DNA of 13,322 nucleotides from Bacteroidetes bacterium 4572_114. GTDB taxonomy: Bacteria; Bacteroidota; Bacteroidia; Bacteroidales; 4484-276. The position numbers and the translations under genes were made by a program. Shown here piece by piece: positions 1 through 7,191 of this stretch. Every line of letters begins with the position of its first letter. Position 1 is the stretch's first letter. The notes under the pieces were generated by a model, which ran no database searches, was not told the DNA's origin, and saw only the letters and a program-made list of their open reading frames with translations. The stretch is taken from positions 1 to 13,322 of the forward strand of contig NIVA01000086.1 in NCBI GenBank assembly GCA_002254335.1, given 5' to 3'.

Positions 1-408
1 GCTGCCTTGAAACAGTTCAGAAGTTCGCAAGAAGAGTTTTCAAAAGAATTAGATAGAATGTTGAATTTGTTTAAGCGAATAAAAATTGAGCAGTCTATTG
101 ATGAGTTAGTGAAAAGATTTAATGTAAAAAAATGGAGATGGCAGAAAATGGAACGGTTTTCAAAAAATGCCTATCCGATTCAGTTAGAGCGTAATTATAT
201 CAAAGACTCTTTGCTTCATCACTCCACAACTCCAATACTCCAACACTCCATCCCTCCACCACTCCATTCCTCCATCCCTCCACAACTCCACCGCTCCATT
301 CTTCCATTTCTCCATTTTTCCATTACTCCACCACTCCATTCCCCCATTCCACAGGTTTATCCAGGTGAGGTTGTTGTCGCTGGTAAATTTTTCAATATCC
401 TCTTTTGA
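1..408 (+). CDS. 3' end of an unrecognised gene, reading through an octamer repeat array
   Basis: The frame is open from the first base of the window, so the true start lies upstream; the TTG at 7 is not a convincing start. The first ~70 codons (to about 213) look like real protein: charged, helical, with a Lys/Arg/Trp-rich patch (KKWRWQKMERF). From about 214 the frame enters the octamer array at 221-348 and becomes a repetitive His/Ser/Pro/Leu string (HHSTTPIL, QHSIPPPL, HSSIPPQL). It then runs antisense to the thioredoxin gene before stopping at 406-408. The native C terminus was therefore probably replaced or lengthened by the array. I do not recognise the family. The array-derived tail may not be functional, and the gene could be a broken remnant. 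It converges on the TlpA-like gene and the two frames overlap from 184 to 408. Confidence 0.4.
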   Translation, partial: AALKQFRSSQEEFSKELDRMLNLFKRIKIEQSIDELVKRFNVKKWRWQKMERFSKNAYPIQLERNYIKDSLLHHSTTPILQHSIPPPLHSSIPPQLHRSILPFLHFSITPPLHSPIPQVYPGEVVVAGKFFNILF

Positions 409-1563
409 TTCGTCCAACGAAATTGACACAATTTCAAGTTTATCTTTGTTGCCGGGCAAATACAATTCGGCAAGTTGGGGGATCAGGGTTGCGCAGTGGG
501 GGCACCAGGTGGCCCAGAATACCAGCAGGGTATATTCCGATCCGATCTCCGAAAGCTTTATTTCATTCCCATCCATATCGGTGGCCGTGAAATCGGGTGC
601 TTTTTTGCCAATGGCAAATTTTTTGAGGCTCTCCACTTTTTTTTCCAGTTCGGCTTTTCTTTCGGTGTTTACACATGTTTCATCCAGGTTGATGTTGTCG
701 GCAATATAGGTGATCACTTTCTCGAAACCGTAGCTTTCAAACCCCCCAATCAGATAATCCATCACGTATTCATAAACGAGAGGGTTCTCTTTGGTTTCGT
801 TCATGATAACCGTAACTGCTTTGATGAATTCCAATTCCAACACCTCTTTTGGCATCCTGTTATTTTGGTACAGCGAAAGGTATTGCAGCATTTTATTAGA
901 GAGTACATTGCTCCGTAACATGCTGGTGTCGCTAAAATCCATATTGTCAAAAAAGTGCGCCTTCAGATAATCGAAACGGGCCTGCTCAGTGAGCGATGAT
1001 GGCGGGAATGGCGTAAAATCCATTTTTATCAGCCGGGCAACATAACGCCCTTCGTTGTCATCAATCAGTTCGTTAATATACTTTTCAAAACCCGATGTCA
1101 TATTTTCGTACTTAACAGAAATTTCCACATAAAACGGATCGTCCTTTGGGTAGAGCGAAAGCAGTGGCTCAAGTAGTTCTAACTTATATTCAATTTTGCT
1201 GCGCCGGTTAAGATACCCAAAATAAACCTGGTTCTCCACAGAGTGGGTAAACACAAGGCTGTCGATCATATAATCCAGCAACGTATGAAATGCAATATTT
1301 TCATAGTTGTAAATTATGTCCATGAAACGGTTTTGGCCAAAACGCAGGCGGTACATCCCATTTTGGGCTTCTGCCGGAAAGGCATATTCGAATGTGCCAT
1401 CCGCACCGACGGATATCGAATCCATGGCTTTGTCTTCGTTGCCATAAAAGGCTGAGATACCAATCTTGCCATCCGTCAGCCCGTTTATCCGGCCATTGAT
1501 TTTATAATTCTGTGAAATTGCAAACACCGGAAGGAGGAGTAACAGTAAGAGGATTTTTTTCAT
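184..1563 (-). CDS. DUF4369/TlpA-like thiol-disulfide protein with truncated thioredoxin fold
   Basis: A 459-residue exported-type protein. Residues 1-17 form a signal peptide (Lys-Lys then a Leu run, ending near AISQ). Residues ~18-95 resemble the DUF4369 beta-rich N-terminal domain common in Bacteroidota thioredoxin proteins. Residues ~110-310 are a helical middle region. A TlpA/AhpC-type thioredoxin domain starts near 318 (IGKKAPDF) with active site W353-C354-P355-H356-C357. Such proteins normally act as periplasmic or membrane-tethered thiol reductases. Here the fold stops at about residue 404 (WINL), where the octamer array begins. The ~50-residue C-terminal half, including the cis-proline loop, is absent. 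Residues 406-449 are array-encoded (WNGGMEWWSNG-like periods). The CXXC motif is intact, but the domain is unlikely to fold normally. It is probably a 3'-disrupted gene that still reads open. No clear promoter is visible; the 109-bp palindromic repeats lie 90-300 bp upstream. Confidence 0.85.
   Translation of the reverse strand: MKKILLLLLLLPVFAISQNYKINGRINGLTDGKIGISAFYGNEDKAMDSISVGADGTFEYAFPAEAQNGMYRLRFGQNRFMDIIYNYENIAFHTLLDYMIDSLVFTHSVENQVYFGYLNRRSKIEYKLELLEPLLSLYPKDDPFYVEISVKYENMTSGFEKYINELIDDNEGRYVARLIKMDFTPFPPSSLTEQARFDYLKAHFFDNMDFSDTSMLRSNVLSNKMLQYLSLYQNNRMPKEVLELEFIKAVTVIMNETKENPLVYEYVMDYLIGGFESYGFEKVITYIADNINLDETCVNTERKAELEKKVESLKKFAIGKKAPDFTATDMDGNEIKLSEIGSEYTLLVFWATWCPHCATLIPQLAELYLPGNKDKLEIVSISLDESKEDIEKFTSDNNLTWINLWNGGMEWWSNGKMEKWKNGAVELWRDGGMEWWRDGVLEYWSCGVMKQRVFDIITL
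221..348. repeat. Array of sixteen 8-bp units, consensus nCTCCAyy
   Basis: Sixteen octamers in perfect phase can be read from 221, for example ACTCCAAT, ACTCCAAC, CCTCCACC, ACTCCATT, GCTCCATT and TTTCCATT. Positions 4-6 (CCA) are nearly invariant while position 1 and the last two bases vary. Three units make 24 bp, so translation gives an 8-residue period, and neither strand has a stop in the frames used by the two converging genes. The array begins about where the unrecognised gene stops looking native, and ends at the codon where the thioredoxin fold breaks off. Confidence 0.9.
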
Positions 1564-1649
1564 TTGTTGAGTTTTTAGTTTCTGTTATGGGTATTTCTTA
1601 TTGTATTAAACTTACTTTTATCATTAATTCATTTTATTAGTTCGTCCTA

Positions 1650-1758
1650 AAAAGCTGTCAGACAGTTATCTCTAAATTACACACTGAATCTAAAATATTA
1701 AGTGTTTGGCTTTTGGCTCAAACTGTCTGACAGCTATCCACCCAAATATTTACTTTTC
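1650..1758. repeat. 109-bp palindromic unit, copy 1
   Basis: The unit contains two oppositely oriented copies of a 15-mer, AGCTGTCAGACAGTT at 1653-1667 and its exact reverse complement at 1721-1735. They bound an 83-bp stretch with 53 bp between the arms. Each 15-mer is itself centred on an 11-bp odd palindrome, CTGTC-A-GACAG (1655-1665) or CTGTC-T-GACAG (1723-1733). A shorter ACACT/AGTGT inverted pair lies inside. The whole unit is repeated directly at 1759-1867 with about three substitutions. Confidence 0.9.
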
Positions 1759-1867
1759 AAAAGCTGTCAGACAGTTATCTCTAAATTACAAACTGAATCT
1801 AAAATATTAAGTGTTTGGTTTTTGGCTTAAACTGTCTGACAGCTATCCACCCAAATATTTACTTTTC
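1759..1867. repeat. 109-bp palindromic unit, copy 2
   Basis: Direct tandem repeat of 1650-1758 at a period of 109 bp. The differences seen are ACAAACTG for ACACACTG, GGTTTTTGG for GGCTTTTGG, and CTTAAACT for CTCAAACT. All lie between the 15-mers, so the two inner palindromes (1764-1774 and 1832-1842) are unchanged. The duplication is recent or the palindromes are under constraint. Confidence 0.9.
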
Positions 1868-1907
1868 AGACTAAACTCTTTTATCATTCTATCAAATAAA
1901 CGGTCTC

Positions 1908-4466
1908 TCAATAGTCTATTGTCCCGGCCCCATACATTTTAATAAAATAGGAGTGGCCGGGATAAAGGCTGTCAAGTGTTTGTATTGATTTTGACGGCCA
2001 AAACATCTTATTGCCAATTGGCTGAAGGATAATTTCGAAACTGTTTACAGGCTGGATATTTAATTCCAGGACAGCAATTGCTGTGGAAGAAACCACCGGG
2101 ATTAAATTCCATCCAGGCTGAAGTTCAAGATGGCGGTTATGTTCGGCGGGGCCTGGGATTTGCAGGCTTACACCCTCCGAAACCTTAATCAGGTACCCCG
2201 AATGTGTGTGCCATTTATCAAGCGTGCCGGATGGGTTTTGAGGCTGGAAAAAACCCTGCCCATCCTGAACGATCAAAATATCCTGGACAATATCACCAAA
2301 AACAGCTTCTATTTCAAGGTCTTCCGGGATCAGGTAAGAGGAGAGGTTGCTCCATCCTACAGGCAGGAAAATTTCCTGGGAATAATTTTCGGCAACTATT
2401 TTTTCAATCACAATATCATCAAAATAAAATCCATCCTTGTTTGTTTTCGAATCGCTCTTAAAGTCAAATTTTATCAGTATTTCCTCTCCACAAAACTCAC
2501 AAAGGCCAATGGTTTCGCTCACCCAGCTATCCTGTTTCCTTGTATATACCGGCAGGCTTTCCTCCCCGGGCACAAAATCTGTGATGGTATAACGCCCCGG
2601 CAATGTAACCCAATCCAACCCGTAATTTGAGGAAGCTTTGCAGGTAACATAGTCGATGCCGCCATCGAGGTCCCATTTAGCATAAAAATGCATCCATGAT
2701 GCCACGGCCCCGCTCAAATCTATGGTATCGGCCAATTGAATACTCGAATACGTTGAACTGGAATAATAACCATCGGGCGAATCGGTAATGCTGGCAGGGG
2801 CAGAATGGAATTGGTAGGTGGAAATATCCCAGGATGGGCTGTCCCAATTTTCAACATTATTGCAACTATCGGTAAACACAAGTACTGCCGGGCCAAATAC
2901 TTTTCTTATTGTATCGCTCAAATGGAAATTGCCGCTTTCGATATGGATGACATAGCTCAAAGCTTCTCCGGGAACAATCCCCGGCCTTAATTTGTATGAT
3001 ATCGAATCGGTAATAATTTGCATTGTATCGATGGCACCAATTGCCAAAGGCCCGCCAATTTGCTCAAAACAATCGCCAACCCCCTCAATAGTAACTATGA
3101 TGTCGGAAGCTATGAGGCCAACCTGTTGGAGGCTGAATGAAAGATGTCCCACAGGCATAATAAGATTGAAATCCGTTTCGTCTGTCATCAGGATATACTC
3201 ACCTGCCAGTTGTGCGGTCAACAGGTTTTGCTGCATGCTTTCTATACATTGGGGGATAATCCGTTCTATTTCCGGCCAGAACCCGTCTTGCTGATTTCCA
3301 ATCTCAGGTGTAAAAGCCATGCATTTGGGTTTGGTGGTTTGTTCGCCATACATCCAGTCGTTCACATCGCCATTTACAATATATAGCAACGTCCCTACAT
3401 TACCGTACCGATAATGATTTTCGGATGTAAATAATTTGCCAAAGGTTTGCAACAGGCTATGGTCGGGGGCATAGAGGTAGGAAACGTAGCCCCAGGGATG
3501 TAACATATAATTGCCATAAGTGTGATAATTAAGTGCAATACGAAATTCATGCTGTTCGCAAAAAGTTTTTACTATTTGTGACTCTGGCTCCGAAAACGCC
3601 TCCGTGCCACGGTAAGTGGAACTTCCGGGACTTGGCGAGGAGCCATAATTATCATGCCCCCACTCATAACCAAAGTTCCGGTTCAGGTCAACCCCAATAG
3701 TGCCGCCTTCGTTAAGCCTCCTGTTTTTGCGCCACATGCCACCACCGTCCGGGTTGAGGCTTTCGTTATATATATAGCCATCGGGGTTAATGCACGGGAT
3801 AAAATATAATTCCGTATGGTCCACCAGTTGCCTGATCTCATCGTCAGTATTATAATTTTCTAACAAATAATACATAAAAAACAGCATCTGTTGCACCGAC
3901 CCCGGCTCTCGTGAGTGTATTAATGCTGTATATAAAACCTCCGGCTCAACTTCATTAATTTGTGGATTGTCAGAAATCCTGGTCCAGTACACCGGATGTC
4001 CTTCAATGGTTGTGCCGCCTTCAATGGTATCAATCGGCATAATAAGGTTGGGATAATTAGCCGCCATAAAGCTGAGGTGATCGAGGATTTCGGGATAGGT
4101 GCAAAACCCGCCCATCGAACCTAATGAAAAACCGTCGGGGACTGGGTATTCTTTTGATCCCCGAAAGGAGTTTAAGATTTCATCAGGATTTTTTCCGGCA
4201 TTCCTGTCCTGGTAATACCGCTCCAGATCATCAATAGTTATCTCAAATTGTAAATCCAGCCCCTCCAGCAATTCCATCTCCTGACGGTTGAGGCTCAACA
4301 AAATGTACCCCCCCCCTAAAACATAATCAATCGCAAAACCATTTGCCGAAAGCAATTCAAGCGAATTGACCGAATACAGAACCTTAACTTGTTTATAAAC
4401 CGGATTTTGCGAAATAGCAGATAGAAACAATAGCCATATTGCTAAGCTGAGTATAACCTTCTTCAT
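1908..4466 (-). CDS. Secreted zinc carboxypeptidase, peptidase family M14
   Basis: An 852-residue exported metallocarboxypeptidase, predicted to remove C-terminal residues from peptides outside the cytoplasm. Residues 1-19 form a signal peptide ending AISQ. The M14 catalytic domain spans ~120-420. Zinc ligands are H184 and E187 (HSRE) and H315 (NYHTYG); substrate-binding residues are R246 (MWRKNRR) and N262-R263 (DLNRNFG); the catalytic glutamate is E388 (FTPEIGN). All expected residues are present. Residues ~535-690 look like a jelly-roll domain of the immune-inhibitor-A/MAM type (KTNKDGFYFDDIVIE). The C terminus holds two related ~75-residue repeats, starting LPVGWSNLSS (701) and LQPGWNLIPV (782), each ending in a GYLIKVSEG/SYFIKMYGAG-like strand. 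I see no canonical type IX secretion C-terminal motif. The gene follows the deiminase gene by 169 bp on the same strand and is flanked on both sides by the same palindrome. Specificity (A/B or D/E type) cannot be read here. Confidence 0.93.
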   Translation of the reverse strand: MKKVILSLAIWLLFLSAISQNPVYKQVKVLYSVNSLELLSANGFAIDYVLGGGYILLSLNRQEMELLEGLDLQFEITIDDLERYYQDRNAGKNPDEILNSFRGSKEYPVPDGFSLGSMGGFCTYPEILDHLSFMAANYPNLIMPIDTIEGGTTIEGHPVYWTRISDNPQINEVEPEVLYTALIHSREPGSVQQMLFFMYYLLENYNTDDEIRQLVDHTELYFIPCINPDGYIYNESLNPDGGGMWRKNRRLNEGGTIGVDLNRNFGYEWGHDNYGSSPSPGSSTYRGTEAFSEPESQIVKTFCEQHEFRIALNYHTYGNYMLHPWGYVSYLYAPDHSLLQTFGKLFTSENHYRYGNVGTLLYIVNGDVNDWMYGEQTTKPKCMAFTPEIGNQQDGFWPEIERIIPQCIESMQQNLLTAQLAGEYILMTDETDFNLIMPVGHLSFSLQQVGLIASDIIVTIEGVGDCFEQIGGPLAIGAIDTMQIITDSISYKLRPGIVPGEALSYVIHIESGNFHLSDTIRKVFGPAVLVFTDSCNNVENWDSPSWDISTYQFHSAPASITDSPDGYYSSSTYSSIQLADTIDLSGAVASWMHFYAKWDLDGGIDYVTCKASSNYGLDWVTLPGRYTITDFVPGEESLPVYTRKQDSWVSETIGLCEFCGEEILIKFDFKSDSKTNKDGFYFDDIVIEKIVAENYSQEIFLPVGWSNLSSYLIPEDLEIEAVFGDIVQDILIVQDGQGFFQPQNPSGTLDKWHTHSGYLIKVSEGVSLQIPGPAEHNRHLELQPGWNLIPVVSSTAIAVLELNIQPVNSFEIILQPIGNKMFWPSKSIQTLDSLYPGHSYFIKMYGAGTIDY

Positions 4467-4502
4467 AAAATTAGGATTTTGCTGGATAGTTCAGAATAAT
4501 TA

Positions 4503-4510
4503 CAAAATTA
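4503..4510 (-). promoter_or_regulatory. Possible -7 element of the carboxypeptidase gene
   Basis: On the minus strand this reads TAATTTTG, matching TAnnTTTG, about 37 bp upstream of the ATG. No good TTTG lies 19-21 bp further upstream, so it may be fortuitous in AT-rich sequence. Confidence 0.3.
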
Positions 4511-4592
4511 CAAAACCTGAAGGTGAAAAAGAAATTTATTTTTTATTATTGAGCTATTTGTCGGGAATACTTAACTGTGTAATTTAAAGGTT

Positions 4593-4607
4593 AACTGTCT
4601 GACAGCT
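4593..4607. repeat. Solo copy of the CTGTCWGACAG palindrome
   Basis: AACTGTCTGACAGCT is identical over all 15 bases to the right arm of the units at 1650-1867. It lies in the 169-bp gap between the deiminase stop and the carboxypeptidase start, about 130 bp upstream of the latter. No partner arm is found nearby. Confidence 0.85.
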
Positions 4608-4635
4608 TCTTTGACCGGATTTATTAATATCATCT

Positions 4636-7161
4636 TTAATGCGGCACTGAACTTTCATTTCCATTGTTTGGTACCCAAAATTCGTTTTTATCCTGATTAT
4701 CGGATTGTTTGTCCAGATTAACATCAGAAGAAAGATAACCCGATAAACCAGATTCAGTTATCCAGTTTACATCTTTATCGGAACCATTAACAATGAAATC
4801 TCCGTTTGAATTACCTGAGAACATACCCCAAACATCCTGGCCAAGGTTTGTGTGCCCGTTTGTGCCGCCAAGTGCCTGTGATTCACCGGATGAGAAATTA
4901 TGGGAATAAACACCTCCTGTTTGGGTTACAGCATTTGCAGAAATAACAGGGATGTGATTTCGTGGAAAAACAACTACAAAAAGATTGTTGATAACCGATG
5001 TGTTTGCAAATGTCAATACCGGATTTCCTGCAGTATCGACCACACGGCCATCATTTCTCAGAAGGGCAGCTTGCATACCTATGCTTGTTGCAGGTGTGGC
5101 AACATCTGCCGAAGCAGTATCGCGTATATCAATAAGTACCCAGTCAACAATATCGGTACCGTGAATGGGGCCAACACTTTCAGTACCAGAATAATTCCAG
5201 GGGTTGCCCGAGAATGGCTGAGATGTTGGCAACACGGAATTAATATCAGTATTCATATTTGCGCCGTTGTATGGCCCTTCTAAAAAAGCGGTGATGTCTA
5301 TTTTGAGTGATGTAGGGTCAGTAACCTCGAAGGAGGCCGGAATTTCAACCACCGGATAACCAGGGTCGTTTGAATTGACGGTTATCGTTCCTTCAAATGT
5401 CCCTGCTTCAAGTTCTTCGGCATTGCAGGAAACCATACATTCAATACTTCCACCCGGTTCTATAGTACCGGTAGTTGGACTAATTGGGCCTAACCATCCT
5501 ATCTCACTTTTAACCCTGGAAATGTTTACAGTGATATTTGTTGCCTGGCATCCACCATCACCATAAGTGTCTTCAATCCATGTTTTCCATGTCCCATTCA
5601 TTTCCGCTCCATTAAAAGCTGTAGCATCCACAGTGTAGGTACCACTTGGTGCCCCACTTGCAATAATCGTTTCAGTCCCTGATGGGCATTCAACATGCAG
5701 GCTTCCTTCTTCGGGATAGTTGTCGGTGGCCCAGGTGTAGCTAATTTCAAAGGCCGCCACATCACCAGGATCTTCTACTTCGAGATCAGTCCAGCCCAGT
5801 TCGGTGTGAGTGTTGTAGTTGTAGGTGCTGGCCGAAGGACTGTTTTCAACATCGTAATTCAACTCTTCCAAAACGGTAATATTTGTTGCGATGGTGAAAT
5901 TAAGGTCTATCAGCCCGGTGTTGGTGATGGTAAAACTGGTTTCGGTGGTTTGCCCAACGGTTGCTGTTGCGTAAATGCTGGTTGGGTTGATGTTGATTTG
6001 CGCAAAAGCCTGTTCGCCAACAAAGAAGGTGTGCGGGTCAGGTTTACCGATAAAAGGATGGGTTTCGCGCCGTCCCGATCCATCGGCCACATAAAGATAA
6101 TATTCAATTTCGCTGCCCTGGCTTGCCCCGGAAATTGCGCCCGACCAGCTTTGTCCACTGGTATTTTCCATGTTAACCAATTCCCATTCAGCACCATTAA
6201 CACGATAATAAATAATGGCCGAATCGCTGTAAACCGGTTGCCCGCTCAAAGCTATAATGGTTGCTTCAACATTATATTCAGCCTGTACTGGCTGTTCTCC
6301 CATCAAAGCCACATGATTGATGTGCAACATACCAATATCGGCAAGACCTTTTGTGCGGCAATGCAAAGCGTCTGTCGATTGCCAACCTCCGGTAAATCCA
6401 AGCACTTCGTAACCCGGCATGGCTTCCTCGTAAGATGCAATGGCACCGTCATCCCATTGTGAATTCATAATTGGGACAATCACTTTTTTGTTAAGGATAA
6501 GTGAGTTTGTGTAAGGCTGATTGTTGGGGGTATAAACCCTGTAAACCTCGAATGGAGTTCCGTAAGAAGACATTTGCGCGGCATAGTAGGCAGCAGTAGC
6601 TTCAATTTCATCATATTGTGGATGACTGACCGGAACGGAACGGATCATCACTTTATCAACATCCAGGAATTTCCCCCAGCAGTCGATGTGGTCGATGTAT
6701 GTGTTGTTGGGGTCGGGAAGTACGTGGTACTCTTCTATTCCCAGGTACTCTTCAAATATCTGGTCAATCTCAGCGTGGGAATAGCCATTGTTTTCTAACC
6801 AGATCAAGTCAGATGACGAAGCGATCCCCATACCGTTGCACATGTAATTCCCCCCTGCAGTTTCAATATCCATCACAAAAAGATTTATGCCCAATTCCTG
6901 TGCAACCTTTGCGGGGATGGCATTATCGGCGGGCCTGGGGCGGTTGTACTCAAAATCGACTATGCCAATTTCATCGTTTCCGTCCAAAACATACCAGGGG
7001 CCATAATCGCGGGTCCAGTATGAATTGGAGGGCGCAATGATAAAATCGCAATTGGCAAGGTTAACACCCTGGTTTTGATATTGATTGGTAACATAGGTTT
7101 GCTGGTTGGTATTGGAAACTATGGTTGTAACGTTAATTTTCGTACAGTTCAGGTTTTTCAT
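4636..7161 (-). CDS. Porphyromonas-type peptidylarginine deiminase, N-terminally truncated
   Basis: An 841-residue pentein-fold deiminase converting peptidyl-arginine to citrulline. Catalytic residues map at a constant offset of 78 to P. gingivalis PPAD numbering recalled from memory: D52 (WTRDYGPW) = D130, H158 and D160 (DHIDCWGK) = H236/D238, N219 = N297. The nucleophile is C268 (DALHCRT) = C351. R74 and R76 (YNRPRP) match PPAD R152/R154, which favour C-terminal arginine. Residues ~290-385 are the Ig-like domain. Residues ~388-613 look like an ASH-type Ig domain split by a proprotein-convertase P-domain (~455-548). Residues ~617-841 form a Bacteroidota C-terminal module with two EF-hand/dockerin-like calcium loops (784-795, 813-824). 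The odd part is the start: family similarity begins near V11 (VTTIVSN), with no signal peptide and ~35 residues of the catalytic domain missing. In-frame TAG at 7201-7203 blocks extension. This is probably a 5'-broken gene, since its natural role is extracellular. Confidence 0.85.
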   Translation of the reverse strand: MKNLNCTKINVTTIVSNTNQQTYVTNQYQNQGVNLANCDFIIAPSNSYWTRDYGPWYVLDGNDEIGIVDFEYNRPRPADNAIPAKVAQELGINLFVMDIETAGGNYMCNGMGIASSSDLIWLENNGYSHAEIDQIFEEYLGIEEYHVLPDPNNTYIDHIDCWGKFLDVDKVMIRSVPVSHPQYDEIEATAAYYAAQMSSYGTPFEVYRVYTPNNQPYTNSLILNKKVIVPIMNSQWDDGAIASYEEAMPGYEVLGFTGGWQSTDALHCRTKGLADIGMLHINHVALMGEQPVQAEYNVEATIIALSGQPVYSDSAIIYYRVNGAEWELVNMENTSGQSWSGAISGASQGSEIEYYLYVADGSGRRETHPFIGKPDPHTFFVGEQAFAQININPTSIYATATVGQTTETSFTITNTGLIDLNFTIATNITVLEELNYDVENSPSASTYNYNTHTELGWTDLEVEDPGDVAAFEISYTWATDNYPEEGSLHVECPSGTETIIASGAPSGTYTVDATAFNGAEMNGTWKTWIEDTYGDGGCQATNITVNISRVKSEIGWLGPISPTTGTIEPGGSIECMVSCNAEELEAGTFEGTITVNSNDPGYPVVEIPASFEVTDPTSLKIDITAFLEGPYNGANMNTDINSVLPTSQPFSGNPWNYSGTESVGPIHGTDIVDWVLIDIRDTASADVATPATSIGMQAALLRNDGRVVDTAGNPVLTFANTSVINNLFVVVFPRNHIPVISANAVTQTGGVYSHNFSSGESQALGGTNGHTNLGQDVWGMFSGNSNGDFIVNGSDKDVNWITESGLSGYLSSDVNLDKQSDNQDKNEFWVPNNGNESSVPH

Positions 7162-7191
7162 TAGTAAGTATGATTTGATAAATAATACATT

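Larger units (their letters stand above)
1564..1907. other. 344-bp intergenic gap with palindromic tandem repeat
   Basis: This gap lies between the stop of the M14 carboxypeptidase gene and the start of the TlpA-like gene, both on the minus strand. About two thirds of it is the duplicated 109-bp unit at 1650-1867. The rest (1564-1649) is AT-rich leader for the TlpA-like gene, in which I see no good TAnnTTTG promoter on the minus strand. No open frame of note is present. Confidence 0.8.

Noticed and set aside
1650..1867. Possible CRISPR array
   Set aside because: Only two copies, and the whole 109-bp unit including what would be spacer is repeated; this is a tandem duplication.
2130..2630. 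A 166-codon open frame on the plus strand
   Set aside because: Antisense to the C-terminal part of the carboxypeptidase, with no signal of its own.
5695..6462. A 255-codon open frame on the plus strand
   Set aside because: It lies wholly antisense to the deiminase, whose motifs and length are convincing; the translated product is Gly/Cys-rich with no recognisable domain.
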